This document shows positions 1-6,554 of a stretch of DNA of 6,687 nt, piece by piece. Position 1 is the stretch's first letter. Each line of letters begins with the position of its first letter. Position numbers and translations under genes: made by a program. The stretch covers positions 1-6,687 of the forward strand of contig JAKIVW010000109.1 of assembly GCA_022750355.1 (NCBI GenBank), in the 5' to 3' direction. Below the pieces are notes generated by a model. It ran no database searches, had not been told where the DNA came from, and worked only from the letters and a program-made list of their open reading frames with translations. The stretch comes from Thermoplasmata archaeon (GTDB taxonomy: Archaea > Thermoplasmatota > Thermoplasmata > Lutacidiplasmatales > UBA184).

Positions 1-678
1 GAGGCCGTCGAGCGATTCTCCGGGAGGCAGGCGGGGAACGCCGAGGCCGACGTTGACGTCGTGGGTCCGGGGGAACGCCCAGCCGTACCCTCCGGGAGCG
101 TCGTGCCCGAAGTAGAGGTCGATCCCATCACCGAGCGGACCCTCGACGGTCGCGGTGATCATCCGGAACATCGTGCGCTTCGGGATGAGGTGCACCGACC
201 GTCCGACGGTCGACAACGGCCCGTCCGCTCCGATCACCACGTCCGCCTCCACGGTTTCCCCTCCGGCCAGTCGGACCTCATGACCGTACACCCCGGTGAC
301 CCCGACCGGGTAGCGGAGCTCGGCCCCTGCACCCTCGGCCCGGTACGCGAGGGCCTTGTCGAACGCTCGACGGGAGACCGTGGCGCCGTGAAGGGGGAAT
401 CGGAACCGGTGTCCGTAGGGGGAGACACAGGTCATCCACTGGGTCTCCCGCAGGACGGTCGATCCGGGGATCTCGAACGCGGCCCGGATGAGGTCCGGGC
501 ATTCGAACAGATCGCTCAGTTCCGCGGAGGAGGGGACGAACTCCCCGCATTGGACCGGGTGCCCCAGCTCCGGTCGGTGGTCGAGCAGCAGGGTACGGGC
601 CCCTCCTTCCGCCGCACGGCGGGCCGCGAGGGAGCCCGCCGGGCCGGCACCGACGACGACGACATCGAAAAGATCCTT
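1..678 (-). CDS. Geranylgeranyl reductase family FAD-dependent oxidoreductase (partial, C terminus off the left edge)
   Basis: This is the N-terminal 226 residues of a flavoprotein of the geranylgeranyl/digeranylgeranylglycerophospholipid reductase family, which hydrogenates prenyl double bonds using FAD. Counting from the AAG at 678-676, the translation shows a Rossmann FAD motif VVVVGAGPAGS (6-16), an acidic residue ending the second strand (D33), the family's PVQCGEF motif (41-47; the Cys is near the active site in known members), a second FAD motif GADGPLSTVGR (150-160), PGGYGWAFP (195-203) and NVGLG (209-213). Full-length family members are near 400 residues, so roughly 170 are missing. 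No ATG, GTG or TTG is in frame between the nuoN stop and the FAD motif; the first in-frame ATG is Met82 (435-433), which would delete the FAD-binding strand. A start at AAG would give (M)DLFDVVVVGAGPAG, a normal family N terminus. It directly follows nuoN in the same frame. Substrate could be archaeal lipid or the side chain of the respiratory quinone; sequence alone does not decide. The family call is firm, the start is not. Confidence 0.9.
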
Positions 679-690
679 CGCCTAGGCTCC
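676..690 (-). promoter_or_regulatory. Candidate ribosome-binding site and non-canonical start of the reductase gene
   Basis: GGAG at 690-687 lies inside the last codons of nuoN. Eight bases later comes AAG at 678-676, in frame with the FAD domain. nuoK has its GGAG the same 8 bases before its ATG. No ATG, GTG or TTG occurs in any frame nearby except an ATG at 665-663, which is out of frame with the FAD domain. AAG is a very poor start in known systems, so either the base at 677 is wrong or mutated, or initiation is unusual. What is seen is the spacing; the use as a start is inference. Confidence 0.35.
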
Positions 691-2262
691 GACCGTGATA
701 AAGTGCTGGGCGGCCGCCTGGATCGCACCGAGCACCGGTTGCGGGTAGACCCCGAACGCCACGATCAGTACGGCGATGAGTCCGATCGTGACGGCCCGAC
801 CGTAGCCGAGCCCGCCGGCCGGTAGGGCCTCGGCCGGGGGAGGGGCCGTCGGGGCGACGGGGACGGTGGGGGCGGCGTCAAAAAAGATCACTTTCAGGAC
901 GCGGGCGTAGTAGAAGACCGACAGCGCGCTGTTGAGAAGCCCGGCCACTGCGAGCCAGACAAAATACCCCTGGGCCTGCACGGCGGAGGAGAACAGTACG
1001 AACTTGGAGACGAACCCGACCGTCAGCGGAACTCCGGCGAGCGAGAGGAGCATGAGCGCGAAGGCGGCCCCGAGGAGAGGACGTCGGGTGCCGAGGCCTT
1101 TCCAATCGTCGATGAGCGGCCCGATGCCGAGCGCAGCCACGCCAGCCACGACCAGGAATGCCCCGCCCTTCATCAGGACGTGCGCGAAGATCTGCATGGT
1201 CGCTCCGGTGATCGCGGGGGCGGTCCCGATCGTCACCCCGATGAGCATGTAGCCGGCCTGGCTGATCGAGGAGTAGGCGAGCATCCGTTTCATCTCCTTC
1301 TGGAGAAGCGCGAGCAGGTTGCCCACCGTCATCGTGATGACGGCGAGGACAGCCAACGTGAGGGTCAATACTGGCCCGAGGTCGAGCGCACCCCCCTGGA
1401 AGGGGGACTCTCCCGCCCCGATCGCTTTGATGTAGAGGATCGGACCGAGGAAGACGAGGAAGAAGGCGAACAGGCCGATCTTCTTCGTCCCTCCCGCGAG
1501 GAAAGCGCTCACGTCGCTCGGGGCCCCGTCGTAGACGTCGACGGCCCAGGCGTGGAACGGGACGAGGGTGACCTTGAACGCGAGCCCGGCGATGAGGAAC
1601 CCGTAGCCCAGCAACACCAGGACGGGGAATCCGACCGTGCTCGTCGCCCGTCCGATCGCGAACAGATTGGTCGAGTCGTAGGCGCCGAACAGCAGGGAGG
1701 CCCCGTAGAACGAGAGGACGGTCGAGAGCGCCCCGATGATGAAGAACTTCATCGCGGCCTCCAGCGAGCGGCTCTCCCGCCGGTGGTACGCGACGAGCAG
1801 GTACGTCGAGATGCTCGTGACCTCGATCGCGAGCAGGAGGAAGATGAGGTCGGTCGCGACCGCGACCAGCAGCATTCCGAGCGTCGCAAGGAGCAGGAGT
1901 CCGTAGAAGATCGGAGCCCCCTTCTCGTTCGAGGGCCGGCTGGCCGAGGCGAGGCAGACGAGCAGCGCCGAGAGGAGGAAGATCGCTTGGAAGATGAGGC
2001 CGAGCGACGTAAAGGCGTAGAGGGGGGCCCCCGTGGGCGCCGCATCGAGAAGCGCGGGCGGAAGGGTCGCGAACACCCCGAGGGGGGCGAACCCGAGGTC
2101 GCCGAGCACCGAGAGGAGGGCGAGGGAGGTCGCGGCGACGGCGATCGTGCTCAGCCCCTCGTTCCGACGGATCCCGAGCACGTCGAACAGGAAGACGAGG
2201 AGCACCGCCCCCAGGAGGAGCAGTTCCGGAACGAACGGTCCGATGAAGCTGGACGCGTCCAT
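682..2262 (-). CDS. nuoN: NADH-quinone oxidoreductase subunit N (antiporter-like membrane subunit)
   Basis: A 526-residue polytopic membrane protein, close to the usual 480-500 of NuoN with a small excess. It is the antiporter-like proton channel closest to the quinone side of the complex I membrane arm. Visible functional residues are E147 in TM5 (LLLAIEVTS), K172 after it, K230 in TM7 followed by PFHAWAVDVYDGAP, the K260/K261 pair in TM8, H361 and K365 in AHVLMKGGAFL, and K420 in TM12 (GFVSKF), matching the Glu/Lys chain of the E. coli protein. The TM7 motif reads AVDVY where the family commonly has PDVY. A Pro/Ala-rich stretch at about 464-484 separates the last two helices and accounts for some of the extra length. 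The ATG at 2262-2260 is 3 bases after the nuoM stop, with GGGG at 2275-2272 as a likely ribosome-binding site. The gene ends in TAG. The next gene continues in the same frame. Confidence 0.96.
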   Translation of the reverse strand: MDASSFIGPFVPELLLLGAVLLVFLFDVLGIRRNEGLSTIAVAATSLALLSVLGDLGFAPLGVFATLPPALLDAAPTGAPLYAFTSLGLIFQAIFLLSALLVCLASASRPSNEKGAPIFYGLLLLATLGMLLVAVATDLIFLLLAIEVTSISTYLLVAYHRRESRSLEAAMKFFIIGALSTVLSFYGASLLFGAYDSTNLFAIGRATSTVGFPVLVLLGYGFLIAGLAFKVTLVPFHAWAVDVYDGAPSDVSAFLAGGTKKIGLFAFFLVFLGPILYIKAIGAGESPFQGGALDLGPVLTLTLAVLAVITMTVGNLLALLQKEMKRMLAYSSISQAGYMLIGVTIGTAPAITGATMQIFAHVLMKGGAFLVVAGVAALGIGPLIDDWKGLGTRRPLLGAAFALMLLSLAGVPLTVGFVSKFVLFSSAVQAQGYFVWLAVAGLLNSALSVFYYARVLKVIFFDAAPTVPVAPTAPPPAEALPAGGLGYGRAVTIGLIAVLIVAFGVYPQPVLGAIQAAAQHFITVGA

Positions 2263-2265
2263 GCG

Positions 2266-3741
2266 TTAGGTCCCCGGGAAGCCGCGGATGGGAGAACTCA
2301 CGATCAGATTCACCAGGAGGAAGGGGAGGATGCCGAACAGGATCGTGAACACGACCAGGAGGCTCATCGCGGCCGATTCGTACCAAGGTAGGTCGTGGAC
2401 CCCGACCGGAATCCCCCGCGGAGGACCGAACAACATCCGCTGCATCATCCAGATGTAGAAACCGGCGGTGACGACCAGGATCCCGAGCGGGATGAGCACC
2501 CAGTAGGCCAGCCCGTCCCAGGTGGCGAGGAGGGCCGTGAACTCCGCGGGGAAGCTGATCAACCAGGGAAGGCCGAGCGAAGCGAGGGAGCCGACCATCA
2601 CCATCGTGGCGAGGACCGGCGTGCTCGGAGTGATCCCGCCGAGCGAGGGAATGTCCCGTGTCCCGTAGGTGTGATGGACGCTCCCCGAGACCATGAACAA
2701 GAGCGCACTGACGATGCCGTGGGCGAACATGAGCAGGACGGCGGCGAGAAGTCCGAGCGAGGAACCGAGGGCGATGGCCAACAGGACGATCCCCATGTGG
2801 TTGATCGAGGAGAACGCGACCATTCGCTTCAGGTCCCGCTGTGCGAGCGAGACGATCGAACCCCATACGATCGTGACGAAGGCGATGGTGAACAGGATCG
2901 GCTGGGATTCATGGAAGCCCGAGGGTAGGACGAACACCGCCCACCGGATCAGTCCGTAGCCTCCGAGCTTCAGGAGAAGACCCGCGAGCAGCACCGAGCC
3001 ACCGGTCGGGGCCTCGACGTGCGCGTCGGGGAGCCACGTGTGGAACGGGACGATCGGGAACTTGACGCCGAAGCCGAAGAAGAGCGCGAGGAACAGGAAC
3101 GTCTGGGTCACGGTCATGAGACCGCGACCGGCCGCGTAGACGCTCGCGAAATCGAAGCTGGTCGCCCCCGAATAGAACACGAGCGCGAGGAGCCCCACCA
3201 GCATGACGATCGACGCGACGTGGGTGTAGACGAAGAATTTCACCGCGGCATACCGGCGGCGGGGTCCCCCCCAGTACCCGATGAGGAAGAACATCGGGAC
3301 CAGGACGGCCTCCCAGAACAGGAAGAACAGGAGGATGTCCAGCGCGATGAACACGCCGAGACAGCCGAGGCACGTCAGCATCACCAAGCCGAACCAGGCG
3401 CCCGGGCGGCGGGTCTCGTTCCAGGAATAGATGACCGTCGCGACCTGAAGGATCGCCGTCAGCAGGATCAGGACGAGCGAGATCCCGTCGACCCCGACCG
3501 TGTAGTTGACCTGAAGCCAGCCGAGGTGGATCCAGGCATACGATTCCTGATCGGCGAATCCGGGGATGAGGCCGGCCGAGTAGCCCGGCCAGCCGGGGTA
3601 CGACGCGAGCAGGTACGCGACCTCCGCCAGGAAGGCGAGGGAGGTGGCGAGCGCGACCCACCGGGCGTTCTTCCCGGCGAGGAAGGTGAGCGCGGTGCCG
3701 ACCAGCAGGGTCGCGAGGACCGCGGAGAGGAGAGGGAACAC
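2266..3741 (-). CDS. nuoM: NADH-quinone oxidoreductase subunit M (antiporter-like membrane subunit)
   Basis: A 491-residue membrane protein of normal NuoM length, the middle antiporter-like proton channel of complex I. E144 sits in the TM5 motif FWEAVLVPMFFLIG, K168 follows in AAVKFF, K227 opens the broken-helix motif VKFPIVPFHTWLPDAHVEAP, K258 lies in LLLKLGGYG, H341 in FAHGIVSALLFM, and E400 replaces the TM12 Lys of L and N (FPAEF), the hallmark that separates M from its paralogues. SSINHMGIVLLAI (311-323) is the expected TM10 motif. The start is GTG at 3741-3739, directly abutting the nuoL TAG, with six G residues at 3754-3749 seven bases upstream. The stop is TAA, 3 bases before nuoN. Small deviations: LPWLISF (391-397) has Trp and Ile where Gly is frequent. 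Subunit identity is firm. Confidence 0.96.
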   Translation of the reverse strand: MFPLLSAVLATLLVGTALTFLAGKNARWVALATSLAFLAEVAYLLASYPGWPGYSAGLIPGFADQESYAWIHLGWLQVNYTVGVDGISLVLILLTAILQVATVIYSWNETRRPGAWFGLVMLTCLGCLGVFIALDILLFFLFWEAVLVPMFFLIGYWGGPRRRYAAVKFFVYTHVASIVMLVGLLALVFYSGATSFDFASVYAAGRGLMTVTQTFLFLALFFGFGVKFPIVPFHTWLPDAHVEAPTGGSVLLAGLLLKLGGYGLIRWAVFVLPSGFHESQPILFTIAFVTIVWGSIVSLAQRDLKRMVAFSSINHMGIVLLAIALGSSLGLLAAVLLMFAHGIVSALLFMVSGSVHHTYGTRDIPSLGGITPSTPVLATMVMVGSLASLGLPWLISFPAEFTALLATWDGLAYWVLIPLGILVVTAGFYIWMMQRMLFGPPRGIPVGVHDLPWYESAAMSLLVVFTILFGILPFLLVNLIVSSPIRGFPGT

Positions 3742-3754
3742 CTAGCCGCCCCCC
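3739..3754 (-). promoter_or_regulatory. nuoM ribosome-binding site and GTG start
   Basis: Six G residues at 3754-3749, within the Gly codons that end nuoL, precede the GTG at 3741-3739 by seven bases. A G-run pairs with the archaeal/bacterial anti-Shine-Dalgarno CCUCC if a G-U pair is allowed. The stop of nuoL (3744-3742) touches the GTG, so translation is probably coupled. Confidence 0.6.
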
Positions 3755-5682
3755 AGCTTGGCGAGGAGGTACGGGGCCACGATCAGGAGCAGGACGAACA
3801 CGCCGAGGAGCCCGGCGATCACGTACGCCGCGTAATCGGAGACAACACCGGATTGGGCCCGGCGCAGCTGGTTCGACAGTGTCGAGAAGACCTGCTCGAG
3901 CCCTCGGACCGTCCCGTCGATGACGTATCGGTCGAGGAAGTCCGCCCCCCGGGAAATACCGTAGACGAGCCGGAGCCCGATCCAGTCGTACCCGACCTTC
4001 ATGTAGTACCGGTTGAGGAGCAGCCGTCGAACGGAGTGGAGCGGGCTGGCCTCGGGGAGGACGAAGACGCGTCCGTTTCCCCAGAGATAGTAGGAGAGCC
4101 CGATCCCCCCGGCGCCGAGCCCGACGCTCACCCCCGAGAGGAGCAGGTCCGACGTTCCGTAGACCGGTGGAATACCGGAGGCCCCCGCCCCGTACAGCAG
4201 GAGGGACTGGAAGTTCGGGAGGAAAATGAACAACCCGGCGGCGACGGCGAACGCCGAGAGGACCACGAGCGGAACTCGCATCGTCCACGGACCCTCGTGG
4301 GCGTGGGGCAGCGAGGGATCGCGGGCGCGGTCGCCGGAAAAGGCGAGGAACCAGGCCCGGAAGATGTAGTAGGCGGTGAGGAAGACGGCGGCGAAGGCGA
4401 GGAGGAAGAACGGCCAGTAGAGCGGGTGTGACCCGAGTTGCGAGTAGACCGCCCCGAGGATGTCGTCCTTGCTCCAAAATCCGGCGAACGGGGGGATTCC
4501 CGACAGCGACAGGCCACCGATCGCGAACGCGATCGCGGTCACCCGCATCGGTTTGCGCAGCCCTCCCATCTTGAACAGGTCCTGCGTGCCGACCGCGTGG
4601 ATGACCGAACCCGCGGCGAGGAAGAGGAGGGCCTTGAAGAACGCATGCGTGAAGAGATGGAACAGCCCGACCATCGCGAATCCGGCGCCCACGGCGAGCA
4701 CCATGTAACCGAGTTGGCTGATCGTAGAGTAGGCGATCACCCGTTTGATGTCCGGATGCACCACCGCCATCGTGGCGGCGAAAAACGTCGTGAACCCCCC
4801 GATGGCGACGATCGCGAGCTGGTCGTTCGCCGTGAAGCCGATGAAGACGCTCGTGATCGCCAGAAGGTAGACGCCGGCGGCGACCATCGTGGCCGCGTGG
4901 ATGAGCGCCGAGACCGTGGTCGGGCCCTCCATCGCATCGGGCAGCCAGACGTGCAGGGGGAACTGGGCGCTCTTTCCCGCGGCTCCCCCGAGGATCAGGA
5001 GCCCCGCGATCGTGAGCAGGGTCGAGCTTCCTCCGGAGGCCACGGGGAGGAAGGGAGTGCTCCCGTTCGTGAAGACGAATCCGTTCGCGGCCCAACCCCC
5101 GTTCGGGCCGGTCGTGGCGAAGTGGAAAAAGTAGATGAAGATCCCGAGAAGGAACAGGACGTCTCCCACCCGGGTGACGAGGAACGCCTCCTTCGCCGCG
5201 CTCGCGGCGCTCGGCTTCTCGTAATAGAATCCGATCAAGAAGTAGGAACAGACGCCGACGAGCTCCCAGAAGAGGAAGAACTCGAGCAGGTTGTTCGAGA
5301 GTACGAGGCCGGTCATCGCCGCCAGGAACAACGAGAGTTCGGCGTAGTACCGGGGGAGTCCGTGGTCCTGGTGCATGTAGCCGATCGAGTACAGCAGGAC
5401 CAGGAAGCCCACCACCGTCACGACCAGGAGCATGAGCGCGGAGAGCGGGTCGACGAGCGTCCCGACGACCAGGGAGATCCCGTTGGGGAACGGACCGGGG
5501 GCTCCGGCGAGTTGGAGCCAGGTGAACTGGGCGTTGACGTACTGACCGGGAGAGAGCATCTCCCCGACCGCGATCAGGACTCCCAGGACCATCGCCGCCG
5601 CGGAGAACGCCACGGCGACCCAGCCACCCCACTCGAGCTTGGCCAGCCGGGTCCCGGCGAGTCCGACGATCGCGAACGCCAC
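3742..5682 (-). CDS. nuoL: NADH-quinone oxidoreductase subunit L (antiporter-like subunit with lateral helix)
   Basis: The distal antiporter-like proton channel of complex I, 646 residues from the GTG at 5682 (numbering used here). E140 lies in the TM5 motif FWELVGVCSYFLIG, then EKPSAASAAKEAFLVTRVGD (155-174), K237 in AAGKSAQFPLHVWLPDAMEG, H262 in HAATMVAAGVY, ISQLGYM (321-327), K350 in THAFFKALLFL, and K405 in TM12 (GFWSKDDIL). The region from about 560 to 646 (YYMKVGYDW to the end) corresponds to the amphipathic lateral helix and final anchor helix that only L has. GPTTVSA has Thr where Pro is usual. The true N terminus is almost certainly further upstream: in-frame codons back to 5739 add TNFFTTLDDWAFLIPLFSV, which supplies the first half of TM1. 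That stretch has no ATG, GTG or TTG, only ACG (5739-5737) and CTG codons, so the safe GTG start is given. nuoM abuts it; nuoK's TAG is in the same frame upstream. Confidence 0.95.
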   Translation of the reverse strand: MAFAIVGLAGTRLAKLEWGGWVAVAFSAAAMVLGVLIAVGEMLSPGQYVNAQFTWLQLAGAPGPFPNGISLVVGTLVDPLSALMLLVVTVVGFLVLLYSIGYMHQDHGLPRYYAELSLFLAAMTGLVLSNNLLEFFLFWELVGVCSYFLIGFYYEKPSAASAAKEAFLVTRVGDVLFLLGIFIYFFHFATTGPNGGWAANGFVFTNGSTPFLPVASGGSSTLLTIAGLLILGGAAGKSAQFPLHVWLPDAMEGPTTVSALIHAATMVAAGVYLLAITSVFIGFTANDQLAIVAIGGFTTFFAATMAVVHPDIKRVIAYSTISQLGYMVLAVGAGFAMVGLFHLFTHAFFKALLFLAAGSVIHAVGTQDLFKMGGLRKPMRVTAIAFAIGGLSLSGIPPFAGFWSKDDILGAVYSQLGSHPLYWPFFLLAFAAVFLTAYYIFRAWFLAFSGDRARDPSLPHAHEGPWTMRVPLVVLSAFAVAAGLFIFLPNFQSLLLYGAGASGIPPVYGTSDLLLSGVSVGLGAGGIGLSYYLWGNGRVFVLPEASPLHSVRRLLLNRYYMKVGYDWIGLRLVYGISRGADFLDRYVIDGTVRGLEQVFSTLSNQLRRAQSGVVSDYAAYVIAGLLGVFVLLLIVAPYLLAKLGGG

Positions 5683-5736
5683 GACGGAGAACAGCGGGAT
5701 CAGGAACGCCCAGTCGTCCAGCGTGGTGAAGAAGTT

Positions 5737-5752
5737 CGTTGTGCGTCCCCCC
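5737..5752 (-). promoter_or_regulatory. Candidate ribosome-binding site and ACG start of nuoL
   Basis: Six G residues at 5752-5747 (the first is the last base of the nuoK TAG) are followed by seven bases and then ACG at 5739-5737, in frame with nuoL. nuoM has exactly the same layout (six G, seven bases, GTG). Starting here would give a 665-residue NuoL with a complete first membrane helix. ACG is a known but rare near-cognate start. The arrangement is seen; the use of ACG is inference. Confidence 0.45.
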
Positions 5753-6069
5753 TACTCCTTCAGTTCGGTCGCTTGGGCGACGTTGATCGTCCCCTGGATG
5801 CGGTTGAGGGCGAGGACGATGGCGAGCCCCACCGCCACCTCGGTCGCGGCGAAGCCGATGAGGACGACCGCGATCGCTTGCCCCGAAAGCCCGGCGGCGG
5901 TCGGCGCGAATGCGGCAAAATAGACGAAATTGAGGATCGTGGCGTTCATCGCGATCTCGACAGCGATGAGAATGAGGATGAAGTTTCGGCGGGTCAACAG
6001 ACCGAAGATCCCGATCGCGAGCAGACCGCCCGACAGCACCAGGAACCCTTCGACCGGGAGCGCGGTCAT
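5752..6069 (-). CDS. nuoK: NADH-quinone oxidoreductase subunit K
   Basis: A 105-residue protein with three membrane helices (about 9-25, 30-53, 62-88), the standard size of NuoK. It links the quinone/E-channel region to the antiporter-like subunits. The two membrane glutamates needed for proton transfer are present: E38 in ILIAVEIAMNATILNF and E77 in GFAATEVAVGLAIVLAL, equivalent to E36 and E72 of E. coli. The ATG at 6069-6067 was chosen over an upstream in-frame ATG at 6144 because the extra 25 residues are polar, unlike the family, and would overlap nuoJ. The chosen start overlaps the nuoJ stop as ATGA, with GGGAGG at 6082-6077 seven bases upstream. It ends in TAG at 5754-5752, in frame with nuoL. 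Confidence 0.95.
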   Translation of the reverse strand: MTALPVEGFLVLSGGLLAIGIFGLLTRRNFILILIAVEIAMNATILNFVYFAAFAPTAAGLSGQAIAVVLIGFAATEVAVGLAIVLALNRIQGTINVAQATELKE

Positions 6070-6554
6070 TCGCGGCCCTCCCGCACGAGATAGATCGCAC
6101 CCGCGACCCCGCTCAGCATGATCAACCCGAGGAGCAGCAGCCACGGTCCGTTCGGGCCGAACAATTGGGCCGAGAGCAACGCCGGAGCGTACGTCTGTAG
6201 GGGAGTCGGGGAGTTCGGGAACTCCCCGACCGACGCGATGAGGAAGATGAATGTCACCGCGGCGAGCGCCAACGGGATCGGACCGAGTCCGGTGGCGGCG
6301 TCGCGGGAGAAGATCCGTTTGCGGGTGACCATGATCCCGAAGAGCAGGAGAATGGTGACCGCCCCCGCGTACACCCCGAGCTGGAGAACCCCGAGGAAGG
6401 GGGCTTCGAGGAGGAAGTAGATCGCCGATAGGTCGACAAAGAACACCGACACCCAGAGGATCGTGTGAACGAGCTCTCGGACCAGGAGGGCCGCCACGGC
6501 GGTCGCGAGCGCGACCACGGCCAACGCGAGGAACGCGAGTTCCTCCAGGCTCAC
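6066..6554 (-). CDS. nuoJ: NADH-quinone oxidoreductase subunit J
   Basis: A 162-residue protein with five predicted membrane helices (about 6-25, 29-48, 54-76, 92-108, 138-157), as expected for NuoJ. The signature is VLQLGVYAGAVTILLLFGIM (56-75), the TM3 that forms the pi-bulge and rotates during complex I turnover; Y62 matches the conserved Tyr there. It contributes to the proton path between the quinone site and NuoK. The start chosen is GTG at 6554-6552, overlapping the preceding TGA as GTGA, with GGGGGA at 6567-6562 seven bases before it. An ATG at 6578 would add eight residues but has AAGGA directly against it, too close to act. It is a single gene, not split in two as in methanosarcinal fpoJ. 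Its stop overlaps nuoK. Confidence 0.92.
   Translation of the reverse strand: MSLEELAFLALAVVALATAVAALLVRELVHTILWVSVFFVDLSAIYFLLEAPFLGVLQLGVYAGAVTILLLFGIMVTRKRIFSRDAATGLGPIPLALAAVTFIFLIASVGEFPNSPTPLQTYAPALLSAQLFGPNGPWLLLLGLIMLSGVAGAIYLVREGRE
6067..6082 (-). promoter_or_regulatory. nuoK ribosome-binding site and ATG start
   Basis: GGGAGG at 6082-6077, the strongest Shine-Dalgarno match in the window, lies seven bases before the ATG at 6069-6067. It decides the nuoK start against the longer in-frame alternative at 6144. The ATG overlaps the nuoJ TGA. Confidence 0.7.

Noticed and set aside
516..665. ATG at 665-663, seven bases after AAGGAT, as the reductase start
   Set aside because: It is one base out of frame with the FAD domain and its frame soon stops without domain content. 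A one-base insertion would rescue it, but the conserved F-D before the VVVVGAG motif is already in the other frame, which argues for a start further upstream.
61..825. A 254-codon open frame on the plus strand at the left edge
   Set aside because: It is antisense to the reductase gene, whose FAD motifs are clear; the plus-strand translation has no recognisable motif.
4438..6093. A 551-codon open frame on the plus strand
   Set aside because: Low-complexity Glu/Arg/Asp-rich translation antisense to nuoL and nuoK; a composition artefact. The same applies to 1180-2391 and 3019-4431 on the plus strand and 878-2866 on the minus strand.
2909..6100. A 1063-codon open frame on the minus strand in another frame across nuoK, nuoL and part of nuoM
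   Set aside because: Its translation is rich in Arg, Pro, Gly and Asp, with no domain, and it lies over three strongly conserved genes in another frame. High GC removes stop codons and produces such shadows.
6070..6144. Longer nuoK from an in-frame ATG at 6144
   Set aside because: The added 25 residues are charged and unlike NuoK, while the ATG at 6069 has a good ribosome-binding site and the classic ATGA overlap.
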